Shown here: positions 1-5,960 of the stretch, one piece after another
Layout of the letters: every line of letters begins with the position of its first letter
How positions within the stretch are numbered: position 1 is the first letter of the stretch
NCBI GenBank assembly: GCA_003343765.1
Contig: QAKO01000050.1
Coordinates: 1 to 10,239, forward strand
DNA: 10,239 bases
Reading direction: 5' to 3'
From: Bacillota bacterium
Lineage (GTDB): Bacteria; Bacillota; Clostridia; Christensenellales; Borkfalkiaceae
Notes under the pieces: model-generated
The model's input: only the letters and a program-made list of their open reading frames with translations
Database searches by the model: none
What the model was told of the DNA's origin: nothing
Position numbers and translations under genes: made by a program

Positions 1-872
1 AGGCACCATTCATGATACGGTTTTGCAAAATTTTCGAGAAAAAGCTGCTGCGTAGTTTCTATGTAATAGTACATGGTAGTGTTGATTTCACTGTCCGCAC
101 GCTTATAGAACAGCTCCGGCAGTTTTTCCGACAGCTTTTCGCCCGTTATCTTCCGATAACGCCCGTAAAGTTCATAACTGTACGGCAACATTTGCATTTT
201 GTTCTCATTCATGATCCCGAAACCGTTCAGAATGGCTCCACGATGCGGTTCGTCTGTAAATACGCCCAATATGGTTTTCCCAAACATATCTCCGCACTTT
301 TTACGGTATTTTTCGTGCGTCGCGTTCAGGTACGCTTCCGTTGCCTTCCGATTCATCGTGTCAACATAGGTGTATCCGTTGTAGAAATGAGAACTTTTCA
401 TGTGCTCAATCAAAAATTTCTTTACAACATACCCCTCTTTGCACTCCGATTCCTCACGGATCGGATAATAATCCAGCATTTCTCCGCTTTCATTCAGACG
501 GATCGCAAACCTGCCCAGTTCTCCTGCAATATGCACTTCCCGTTCCGGCTCCGCATCTGCATCATACATCGAAATAAACTTCAGCTGAAATTCCAGAGTC
601 TTGGTAATTTCTCCGCCCGCCGTACCCGAAGGCCATCTGTCTTCATCATACAGCCATGCGCTCATGCCCAGTTTTTTTGCTTCCTGCGCCGCCGCCGTTA
701 CGATCTCAAACCACTCCTGCCCTAAATACTCCGTTTCCAGCCCCGTCCTGCTGTGCATGAAAAAACCGCCAAAGCCCATATCTTTCATAATATGTACCTG
801 ACGTATGATCTCTTCCTTGTCCAATTTACCATTCCAGCACCAGAAAGGCTTCCCGCGATATTGATCCAACAA
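1..872 (-). CDS. GH106-like glycoside hydrolase, N-terminal part (partial, runs off left edge)
   Basis: The reverse strand is open from a TTG at 872 to the window edge, giving 290 residues without a stop. The TTG is the likely start: a run of four Gs (881-884) lies 8 nt upstream and an in-frame stop lies at 888-890. Visible motifs are FWCWNGKLDKEEI (residues 10-22), the GFGGFFMHSRTG segment (33-44), YDEDRWPSG (75-83) and GVFTDEPH (203-210). This pattern is typical of large multi-domain proteins annotated as GH106/alpha-L-rhamnosidase-like or 'glycosyl hydrolase with sugar-binding domain', often about 800-1000 residues, so roughly two thirds is missing. DEDRW and TDEP probably lie in the (beta/alpha)8 active site; this is inferred from family resemblance. 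No signal peptide is seen, so the enzyme is probably cytoplasmic and acts on imported oligosaccharides or glycosides. It lies codirectional with and downstream of the sugar isomerase but has its own promoter candidate. The substrate cannot be fixed from sequence. Confidence 0.85.
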   Translation of the reverse strand, partial: MLDQYRGKPFWCWNGKLDKEEIIRQVHIMKDMGFGGFFMHSRTGLETEYLGQEWFEIVTAAAQEAKKLGMSAWLYDEDRWPSGTAGGEITKTLEFQLKFISMYDADAEPEREVHIAGELGRFAIRLNESGEMLDYYPIREESECKEGYVVKKFLIEHMKSSHFYNGYTYVDTMNRKATEAYLNATHEKYRKKCGDMFGKTILGVFTDEPHRGAILNGFGIMNENKMQMLPYSYELYGRYRKITGEKLSEKLPELFYKRADSEINTTMYYYIETTQQLFLENFAKPYHEWC

Positions 873-921
873 AATAGTTACCCCTTTTTACAATTCTGAG
901 AAAAAAATTCCCTTATCTTCT

Positions 922-949
922 ATTTTACTCACCTTTTTTTAAAAAGCAA
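922..949 (-). promoter_or_regulatory. Promoter candidate for the glycoside hydrolase
   Basis: On the minus strand a TTGCTT (949-944) and a TAAAAT (927-922) are separated by 16 bp. A start near 915 would give a leader of about 40 nt containing the AAGGGG ribosome binding site. The region is A/T-rich, so chance matches are possible. Confidence 0.4.
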
Positions 950-1050
950 ACATTTTTCTGATATTTACGCACATTTTTTTGTCTGTCCGTTGATTCATCC
1001 CCGACTTTCCCGCTTTCGCCCCTTATCCCCGTCAAACCCTTATAAAATCC

Positions 1051-1078
1051 GCCGCAGGCGAAATTTTTTGCCTGCGGC
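1051..1078 (-). terminator. Hairpin, probable terminator downstream of the sugar isomerase
   Basis: GCCGCAGGC (1051-1059) pairs perfectly with GCCTGCGGC (1070-1078), and three more inner pairs (one G-U) are possible. On the minus strand it is followed by GGATTTTATAA, a modest U-rich tail. It lies 112 bp past the isomerase stop and before the glycosidase promoter. The rest of the 318-bp gap 873-1190 shows no convincing gene; only an imperfect hairpin around 1120-1141 was noticed. Confidence 0.5.
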
Positions 1079-1190
1079 CTGAAAATACTTTGACCTGTTT
1101 CCCCACGTTTCTGCCGCGGAACATCAATAATTGTTCTCCGACATATGGAATTTTGTTTTGCGTACATTTCGCATAAGACGCCGCGCGCAA

Positions 1191-1952
1191 TCAGATACCG
1201 TAACGCTCGCGGATATTTTTACGGCTGATCCGCAAAGACTCGAAAGGATCCGTTCCGTAACATTCATCCTGTTCAACCGCCGCAAAACGTACTGCCGTTT
1301 GCTCCGCCGTCTTCAGAATAGAATCGTAATCCATATTCCCGTTGTAAATTTCCGCAAATCGTCTTTCGCCGCTTTCCCCGTCTATTTTCATGTCCTTCAG
1401 GTGGATGACCTGAATACGGTCTGCATGCTCTTTCATAAATTTTTCAGGCGAAAGCCCCGCAAACTGCAACCAATATATATCCGGCAACAAACTGAATTCT
1501 TCCGGCGTGGTTTGCTCTATGTAATAATCTAAAACACGCTGACCGTTTTCCATGCGCGCAAATTCCATAAAATGATTGTGATATACAAACTGCAAACCGC
1601 TGTCATGAAGTTTCTTCGCCGCCGGAATAATGCGCTTTAAAAACCCTTTCGCTTCCTCCGTCGTTTTCGCCGCATAATAGCCAAGACCGACATACGGTAT
1701 CCCCAGCATTTTATGCTCCGCGATCACTTTTTCCGTATCGTCCGCGATCCGTTCCAGCGGCGTATGCGTCGCGCAGGCACGAAGTCCGTTTTTTTCCATT
1801 TCATCACGCAAAAATTCAGGACTGCATTTGCCGAATCCGGAAATCTGCACCCAATCGTACCCGATCTCCTTTACCTTGCGCAACGTTTCCGCTATATCCG
1901 CTTCCGTCTGCGTCTTAGCCCTTACCGTATACAACTGAGCCGCAATCTCCAT
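1191..1952 (-). CDS. Sugar phosphate isomerase/epimerase (xylose isomerase-like TIM barrel)
   Basis: The product is 253 residues, a normal length for this family of the AP-endonuclease-2/xylose-isomerase TIM-barrel superfamily. Visible features are the N-terminal strand AAQLYTVR (4-11), the GYDWVQISGFG segment (31-41), the strongly characteristic YHNH (124-127), D158 in LPDIYW, HLKD (184-187) and VEQDE (226-230). In the family these acidic and histidine residues bind a divalent metal and catalyse isomerisation or epimerisation of a sugar or sugar-like substrate; the exact substrate is unknown. The reading frame extends upstream to 2075, but ATG 1952 is chosen because AGGAGG sits 8 nt before it and the upstream residues are low-complexity and cross the promoter. 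It is divergent from the AraC regulator and upstream of the glycosidase, which suggests intracellular processing of a sugar released by that enzyme (inference). Confidence 0.9.
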   Translation of the reverse strand: MEIAAQLYTVRAKTQTEADIAETLRKVKEIGYDWVQISGFGKCSPEFLRDEMEKNGLRACATHTPLERIADDTEKVIAEHKMLGIPYVGLGYYAAKTTEEAKGFLKRIIPAAKKLHDSGLQFVYHNHFMEFARMENGQRVLDYYIEQTTPEEFSLLPDIYWLQFAGLSPEKFMKEHADRIQVIHLKDMKIDGESGERRFAEIYNGNMDYDSILKTAEQTAVRFAAVEQDECYGTDPFESLRISRKNIRERYGI

Positions 1953-2006
1953 TCCCCTTTCCTCCTGTTCACGATTTTTTTCAGAAAGCTCCAACCTTTT
2001 TTCATT

Positions 2007-2034
2007 ATTATAGCAAATATTTTTTTTAATACAA
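2007..2034 (-). promoter_or_regulatory. Promoter for the sugar isomerase
   Basis: Minus-strand TTGTAT (2034-2029), a 16-bp spacer and a consensus TATAAT (2012-2007). The predicted start near 2000 gives a leader of about 48 nt with the AGGAGG site. Its -10 lies inside a 13-bp sequence shared in inverted orientation with the divergent regulator promoter. Confidence 0.65.
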
Positions 2035-2056
2035 TTTCCCGTTTTGCTAATATATA

Positions 2057-2085
2057 TTGCTTTTACTGCTTTCATTTGCTATAAT
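2057..2085 (+). promoter_or_regulatory. Promoter for the AraC-family regulator, predicts a leaderless mRNA
   Basis: TTGCTT (2057-2062), a 17-bp spacer and TATAAT (2080-2085). Only 6 nt (ATTCCT) separate the -10 from the ATG at 2092, so transcription should begin at or next to the start codon. Confidence 0.65.
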
Positions 2086-2091
2086 ATTCCT

Positions 2092-2871
2092 ATGTTAAAC
2101 CAAATTCGTTTCAGCAAAATTCATTTTTCGCATAACTTTACGCAAAACAACGCGGAAAGTGATTTCTTCAATCATCACCATACCGATTGCGAGATCCTGT
2201 ACATAACCAAAGGCTGCGGAACATTTCTCATCGAGGACGTTTCCTATGAATTTACGGAAAACACGATCTTTTTCATCCCTCCGGGAAAATATCATGTTCT
2301 GAAAACACCGCCGCAGAAATATTACGATCGGTATGTCATCAATTTCCCCAGCGAAATGATACCCCGCTGCATCGCGAATCCTGACAGCTTCTGCAAAAAA
2401 ACGGACAGCTCCATTTTTGAACTTTTTCAGAAATTCGATTCCTATACCAAAGTTTATCCGTCCGATCCGCTCTACACGCTGCTCGTTTCGTTTTTGAGCG
2501 AACTGCTCATCGTTCTCTCTTACGATACGCAGAATTCCGATTTTTCCCCAATGGAAATGCCAAAGATCGTGACAGGAGCCATCGCGTTCATCGGAGAAAA
2601 TCTGGACACCCCCCTCAGTACAAAAGATATTGCCGCCAAACTCTTTGTCTCACAGAGCTATCTGCAGCACATCTTTACGAAAACCATGAACATCAGCATC
2701 ATGCATTACGTACGCATCAAAAAAATGTACCGCGCCAGAGAATACCTGCTGCGAGGCTTTCAGCCCGTTCAGGTCGCGCAGCTCATGAAATTCAACGACT
2801 ATCCGACCTTCTATAAAAGCTATCGCGCCGTCTTCCATGCCTCCCCGTCATCCGCAACAAAATCAAAATAA
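2092..2871 (+). CDS. AraC-family transcriptional regulator
   Basis: The product is 259 residues. The N-terminal half resembles a cupin-type AraC ligand-binding domain: HHHTDCEILYITKG (28-41), then GTFLIEDVSYEF (43-54) and FFIPPGKYHVL (60-70). The C-terminal half is the double helix-turn-helix AraC DNA-binding domain: LSTKDIAAKLFVSQSYLQHIF (175-195) is the first HTH and the segment from VQVAQLMKF to YKSYRAVFHASP (226-252) is the second. The frame opens upstream at 2044, but that start lies inside the promoter, so ATG 2092 is preferred. No Shine-Dalgarno precedes it, consistent with leaderless expression. The end is odd: after ASP the protein finishes SSATKSK instead of the usual tail beginning with a Y-R-like pair. 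It probably senses a sugar and regulates the divergent isomerase (inference from position). Confidence 0.93.
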   Translation: MLNQIRFSKIHFSHNFTQNNAESDFFNHHHTDCEILYITKGCGTFLIEDVSYEFTENTIFFIPPGKYHVLKTPPQKYYDRYVINFPSEMIPRCIANPDSFCKKTDSSIFELFQKFDSYTKVYPSDPLYTLLVSFLSELLIVLSYDTQNSDFSPMEMPKIVTGAIAFIGENLDTPLSTKDIAAKLFVSQSYLQHIFTKTMNISIMHYVRIKKMYRAREYLLRGFQPVQVAQLMKFNDYPTFYKSYRAVFHASPSSATKSK

Positions 2872-2877
2872 CCCGAA

Positions 2878-2918
2878 AAAAACCGTGGCCTTAAATCGCT
2901 TGCATTGTCACGGTTTTT
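2878..2918 (+). terminator. Terminator of the AraC-family gene
   Basis: AAAAACCGTG (2878-2887) pairs with CACGGTTTTT (2909-2918). The loop is long, 21 nt. It starts 7 bp after the stop codon and ends in a T-run within the stem. A second, stronger hairpin follows 16 bp later. Confidence 0.55.
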
Positions 2919-2934
2919 AATATACGTATGAGCA

Positions 2935-2966
2935 AAAACGCCGCGGCAACTCTGCCGCGGCGTTTT
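2935..2966. terminator. Strong bidirectional terminator between AraC-family gene and uracil permease
   Basis: A perfect 14-bp stem, AAAACGCCGCGGCA (2935-2948) with its complement at 2953-2966, closes a 4-nt loop ACTC. T-runs are available on both strands, with a further T8 run at 2973-2980 on the plus strand. It separates the convergent regulator and permease genes. Confidence 0.85.
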
Positions 2967-3021
2967 CAATCCTTTTTTTTCGTGAACGCAAATTTTATTC
3001 ACTTTGCGTCCCTTATTTACT

Positions 3022-4584
3022 TTATTTCTTTGCGGGAATATCTTCCGGTTTTTCCGCTTCAGCCCCTTCAGCCGACGTTTCTGCCGCGACATTGTCGTCG
3101 AGCTCGATATCCGCCGTCGAGGGCGCAAGACTCGTAATTACCTTATCTTCCGCTTCTTCCTGCTCTTTGGTAGGCTCTTTCGTGTTCGGAATGATCAGAT
3201 TCAGCACGATCGCAACGACCGTAGCGATCGCAAGCGGCGATATCTCCACATCTCCGATCATTACTTTGAACATGGATCCGTCCAGACCGTTATTTGCCAG
3301 GACGTCACCGATCAGGCTCATCGATCCCATGCCGAGACCGATCGCAAGCGTGACCGAAACAACGATCAGATTCTTCGTATTGTTGAAATCAACTTTGGAG
3401 TCGACGAGTGTACGCAGACCCGAAGCAGAAATCATACCGTACAGAATGATCGAAGCACCTCCGATAACAGGACCCGGAATCGTTGCAAGAAAATCAGCAA
3501 AAACAGTGAACATACCAAAAATCACAGCAAGGCATGCCGCGAAGAAAATATTGCGCGGGTTATAGTTTTTCGTGATCGCAAGCACTGCCGTGTTTTCACC
3601 GTACGTCGTGTTTGCAGGGCCGCCCAAAAGACCGCTGACCGCCGTCGCAATACCGTCACCCATGACCGTACGATGCAGACCGGGATCGACCATGAAATCT
3701 TTACCGCATACCGTACTGTTCGCACTGATATCGCCCAGATGTTCCATGAACGTGACGATCGCGAGCGGTACGATCATCAGGATCGCCGACACGAGCGTCG
3801 TGCCGAACGTAGGCGACGAGAATCCCAGATAGAAGGAGAATTCTTCGCCGATATGCTGGAACAGAACAATTCTGTCTGCACTGAAAGCGAGCGATCCGTC
3901 AAAATGACTGAATACGTTGTTTTCCTGCACAATATAACTCATCAGGCTTCCGCCAGGCACAAGGCTAATAATAAACGCATAAACATATCCCACGCCAAAG
4001 CCAAGCAAAATAGGAATAACTTTCAAAAACGACTTCGGCTTCGCATATGCGTTGACCAAGATCATCGTCAGCGCCGTAATGATCGCCGTCGTCCAGCTTT
4101 TCCACGCCGCAGCACTCGTCACACCGATAATGTTGCTCTGGAATGCCTTCGGCGCAAGGATCATACCAATGATCAGTACGACAGGCCCTACCACGATCGC
4201 AGGGAACAGTCTTTTGATCTTATGTACTCCGACATACTTGATCACGATCGCAAAAATCACATATACGAAACCCGCCAGTACCAACGATATCGCAACCGCT
4301 GCCATCGCTTCCTGCCATGCTGCCCCGTATTTTTCTTTGTCAAAACCTACAACCGCCATCAGCGCAGGCAAAAACGCAAAACTCGAACCCAAAAATACGG
4401 GTACTTTCTTCTGCGCAATGAAATAGAATATGATCGTTCCGACACCTGCGGCGATCATCGCCATTGCAATGCTCATGTTCGCAAGAATAGGCACTGTGAT
4501 GGTTGCGCCTAACATCGCAAACATATGCTGAAAACTCAGCGCCGCATCTTTCACCGTCAGCGGCAGTTTTCTGCTGTTGGACAT
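3022..4584 (-). CDS. uraA: Uracil permease, NCS2 family, with acidic C-terminal extension
   Basis: A 520-residue polytopic membrane protein. The N-terminus LSFQHMFAMLGATITVPIL (16-34) is characteristic of uracil/xanthine permeases of the NCS2 (UraA-like) family, which import nucleobases by proton symport. The transport signatures are visible: TFMEHLGDI (278-286) with Glu281, and GGPANTTYGENTAV (321-334) with Glu330. These correspond to the two conserved glutamates that coordinate uracil in UraA. E. coli UraA has about 430 residues; here roughly 54 extra residues (467-520) form a hydrophilic, Glu/Ala-rich tail ending PAKK, presumably cytoplasmic and of unknown role. ATG 4584 is supported by AGGAGG 5 nt upstream. 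It is transcribed alone, from its own promoter to the bidirectional terminator. No pyrimidine-biosynthesis gene or recognisable PyrR attenuator is adjacent. The uracil assignment over another nucleobase is likely but not proven by sequence alone. Confidence 0.92.
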   Translation of the reverse strand: MSNSRKLPLTVKDAALSFQHMFAMLGATITVPILANMSIAMAMIAAGVGTIIFYFIAQKKVPVFLGSSFAFLPALMAVVGFDKEKYGAAWQEAMAAVAISLVLAGFVYVIFAIVIKYVGVHKIKRLFPAIVVGPVVLIIGMILAPKAFQSNIIGVTSAAAWKSWTTAIITALTMILVNAYAKPKSFLKVIPILLGFGVGYVYAFIISLVPGGSLMSYIVQENNVFSHFDGSLAFSADRIVLFQHIGEEFSFYLGFSSPTFGTTLVSAILMIVPLAIVTFMEHLGDISANSTVCGKDFMVDPGLHRTVMGDGIATAVSGLLGGPANTTYGENTAVLAITKNYNPRNIFFAACLAVIFGMFTVFADFLATIPGPVIGGASIILYGMISASGLRTLVDSKVDFNNTKNLIVVSVTLAIGLGMGSMSLIGDVLANNGLDGSMFKVMIGDVEISPLAIATVVAIVLNLIIPNTKEPTKEQEEAEDKVITSLAPSTADIELDDNVAAETSAEGAEAEKPEDIPAKK

Positions 4585-4656
4585 AACTTCCTCCTGTTCC
4601 CTTTTCTTCTTTCGCTCTCCGGCTTGACTTCCGCCCGCCGGCCCGCTATCTTTTTT

Positions 4657-4685
4657 ATTTTACTATAAACGCATTCGAATTGCAA
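4657..4685 (-). promoter_or_regulatory. Promoter for the uracil permease
   Basis: Minus-strand TTGCAA (4685-4680), a 17-bp spacer and TAAAAT (4662-4657). The predicted leader of about 65 nt is purine-rich with a small CCGGC/GCCGG hairpin option, and ends in AGGAGG. The -35 sits in the near-palindrome CGATTGCAATTCG, which could bind a regulator, but nothing else supports that. Confidence 0.55.
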
Positions 4686-4725
4686 TCGATTCGCATTCCC
4701 TTTCCCCATTTTCATCACATTATTT

Positions 4726-5118
4726 TCACATTTCTCTTTCATCTGCCCGCTTTACACTATTCCCGCGTTTACAAGTCAGGTCATAACTCAATCTGATCAG
4801 ATTTCGGATCTCTTCCCCCGAAACATCCGAAAAAAGCCTGACCGTGATCCAATGTGCCTTGTTCATATGATACGCAGGCAATATCCCCCTATAATTCTGC
4901 CGCAATATCTCCGAAAGCTGCGGCGGACATTTCAGATTTAAACAAAACTCATCCTCCGCCCCGCCAAAATACTTTTTCGGCACTTTCAGCCATAACCCGA
5001 ACCACCGCCGCGTCTTCGCATGACGGAATACCTGCGTTTCAAAATCCTCTTCAAAAGGACAGTCCGCCGTGACTTCACCCAAACCTTTTATCCATTCTGT
5101 CAGCTCTTTCTTTTCCAT
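4726..5118 (-). CDS. MmcQ/YjbR family protein
   Basis: The product is 130 residues, the usual length for this family of small single-domain proteins with a CyaY-like fold. The family hallmark is clear in the second half: FCLNLKCPPQ (58-67), YRGILPAYHMNKAHWITV (76-93) and IRNLIRLSYDLTCK (104-117). Some members are described as DNA-binding, but the molecular role of the family is poorly defined and nothing here refines it. The start at 5118 is the first ATG after a strong promoter. TATAAT ends 6 nt before it and only a weak, too-close GGA is present, so the transcript is probably leaderless. It lies upstream of the uracil permease on the same strand with a 141-bp gap that contains the permease promoter, so the two are probably separately expressed. 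Confidence 0.9.
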   Translation of the reverse strand: MEKKELTEWIKGLGEVTADCPFEEDFETQVFRHAKTRRWFGLWLKVPKKYFGGAEDEFCLNLKCPPQLSEILRQNYRGILPAYHMNKAHWITVRLFSDVSGEEIRNLIRLSYDLTCKRGNSVKRADEREM

Positions 5119-5124
5119 ATTTCC

Positions 5125-5153
5125 ATTATAACGCAGCCGTTTCCTTTAATCAA
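5125..5153 (-). promoter_or_regulatory. Promoter for the MmcQ gene, predicts a leaderless mRNA
   Basis: Minus-strand TTGATT (5153-5148), a 17-bp spacer and a consensus TATAAT (5130-5125). The six bases GGAAAT separate the -10 from ATG 5118, placing the expected start at the initiation codon. Confidence 0.65.
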
Positions 5154-5205
5154 CACTTTTTCAAAATCAGTCGAACTTTATAAAATTAACAGACAGGTGT
5201 TGATT
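5148..5205. repeat. Inverted repeat AATCAACAC / GTGTTGATT spanning divergent -35 elements
   Basis: AATCAACAC at 5148-5156 and its exact complement GTGTTGATT at 5197-5205 are 40 bp apart, and each arm contains one -35 (TTGATT) of the two divergent promoters. The shared bases extend three positions (GTG) upstream of the -35 hexamers. It may be a shared operator or simply promoter similarity. Confidence 0.4.
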
Positions 5206-5228
5206 TTTTGATCCGTTTGTGTTAAAAT
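5200..5228 (+). promoter_or_regulatory. Promoter for the four-helix membrane protein
   Basis: TTGATT (5200-5205), a 17-bp spacer and TAAAAT (5223-5228), with an extended -10 TGT just upstream. The expected start near 5235 gives a leader of about 30 nt containing AAGGAG (5248-5253), 10 nt before the ATG. Confidence 0.65.
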
Positions 5229-5263
5229 TAGGTTAACGATATCATATAAGGAGATTATATTAT

Positions 5264-5767
5264 ATGGCTAAAAAATCGAAAATCAAGTACTACATCCCGG
5301 GCGCAATCGCTCTGCTTTTCGGAATCGCAGCATTCTGCATGATGTTCCTGGATGCAGTATCTTACGTCGGAAAAATCGGGGGATCCACAATCTCTGTTTC
5401 GGGCATGGATCTCGCTTTCGGCAGTAAAAACACGGACATCCCCGGTGTTACCATCGAAGTCCTTCAGTTCAACATCATGGTAACGCTCGCCTATGTCCTG
5501 CCTTTGCTGGGAGGAATCATTTCACTGATCACCGGCAAAAGCTTTATCGGTAAAATCATTGCTACGGCTTGCTTTGTCGTCGGCGCGGTCTTCCTCTTCA
5601 GCACGACCGGTTTTACCGCTATCAGCTTCGGATCGGATACGAAAGACGCAATTCTGCTTCTCTTCAACGAGAAACTTGCGATCGGCTCCATAATCGGCGG
5701 CGTTCTCGCCATTATCGGCGCTGTGGTCAGCTTCTTCAAAGGCTCTATTGCGAAAATGATCAACTGA
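5264..5767 (+). CDS. Hypothetical membrane protein with four predicted transmembrane helices
   Basis: The product is 167 residues. A Lys-rich start (MAKKSKIKYY) precedes helix 1 (about 11-29). A roughly 40-residue polar loop with Gly/Ser and a PGVTIEV stretch follows, then helices 2 (about 69-89), 3 (about 95-113) and 4 (about 139-157), and a short basic end (FKGSIAKMIN). The basic N-terminus suggests both ends face the cytoplasm, with the large first loop outside; this topology is inferred. The arrangement resembles claudin-like four-helix proteins in outline, but I recognise no family and see no catalytic motif. It has its own promoter, a good but widely spaced AAGGAG (10 nt) and its own terminator, so it is a single-gene unit divergent from the MmcQ gene. 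The coding assignment is strong; the function is unknown. Confidence 0.82.
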   Translation: MAKKSKIKYYIPGAIALLFGIAAFCMMFLDAVSYVGKIGGSTISVSGMDLAFGSKNTDIPGVTIEVLQFNIMVTLAYVLPLLGGIISLITGKSFIGKIIATACFVVGAVFLFSTTGFTAISFGSDTKDAILLLFNEKLAIGSIIGGVLAIIGAVVSFFKGSIAKMIN

Positions 5768-5779
5768 TCAACATTTGCG

Positions 5780-5806
5780 GCAGGCAAAGCCTTATGCTTT
5801 GCCTGC
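5780..5806 (+). terminator. Terminator of the four-helix membrane protein gene
   Basis: A perfect 11-bp stem, GCAGGCAAAGC (5780-5790) with GCTTTGCCTGC (5796-5806), closes a 5-nt loop and is followed by TCTTTTATTT. It begins 12 bp after the stop codon. Confidence 0.9.
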
Positions 5807-5910
5807 TCTTTTATTTATACCCCCACGTTTATTAGGGAACGACTCTTTCCGCCATAAACATTTTTCATAACAGCCGCTTCAATGTGATCAAATTTTATTT
5901 CTGACAACAT

Positions 5911-5949
5911 AAAAATACCGTCGGGCAAAACCTGCCCGACGGTATTTTT
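5911..5949. terminator. Terminator of the TetR-redox operon, bidirectional
   Basis: A perfect 17-bp stem, AAAAATACCGTCGGGCA (5911-5927) with its complement at 5933-5949, has a 5-nt loop. It lies 11 bp beyond the reductase stop on the minus strand, where it ends in TTTTT; the plus-strand side also ends in TTTTT. The 100 bp between this and the preceding terminator (5811-5910) shows no feature. Confidence 0.92.
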
Positions 5950-5960
5950 GTTATTCAGGA

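Larger units (their letters stand above)
2006..2088. promoter_or_regulatory. Inverted 13-bp repeat over both -10 elements, candidate AraC-family operators
   Basis: ATTTGCTATAATA occurs on the plus strand at 2074-2086 and identically on the minus strand at 2018-2006, so each copy covers one divergent -10 element. A related TTTTGCTAATATAT lies on the plus strand at 2042-2055, its TTTGCTA core 32 bp (about three helical turns) before the plus-strand copy. AraC-family proteins commonly bind repeated sites between divergent promoters, so autoregulation and control of the isomerase are plausible. Part of the match is explained by both copies containing TATAAT. Confidence 0.4.

Noticed and set aside
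12..725. 237-residue plus-strand frame at the left edge
   Set aside because: It is the antisense of the GH106-like gene, whose reverse-strand frame is open throughout and carries family motifs.
2986..3009. ACGCAAA/TTTGCGT hairpin just after the permease stop as its terminator
   Set aside because: On the minus strand it is followed by a run of As, so the 2935-2966 hairpin is the better terminator.
3004..4512. 502-residue plus-strand open frame opposite the uracil permease
   Set aside because: It is extremely Arg/His/Asp-rich without any domain and mirrors a permease with clear NCS2 motifs, so it is a shadow frame.
4585..4656. PyrR-type attenuator in the uracil permease leader
   Set aside because: The leader is only about 65 nt and lacks a terminator/antiterminator pair or a convincing PyrR-binding loop.
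4557..4742. 61-residue minus-strand frame upstream of the permease
   Set aside because: It overlaps the permease start and promoter, has a Lys/Arg-rich random composition and no ribosome binding site.
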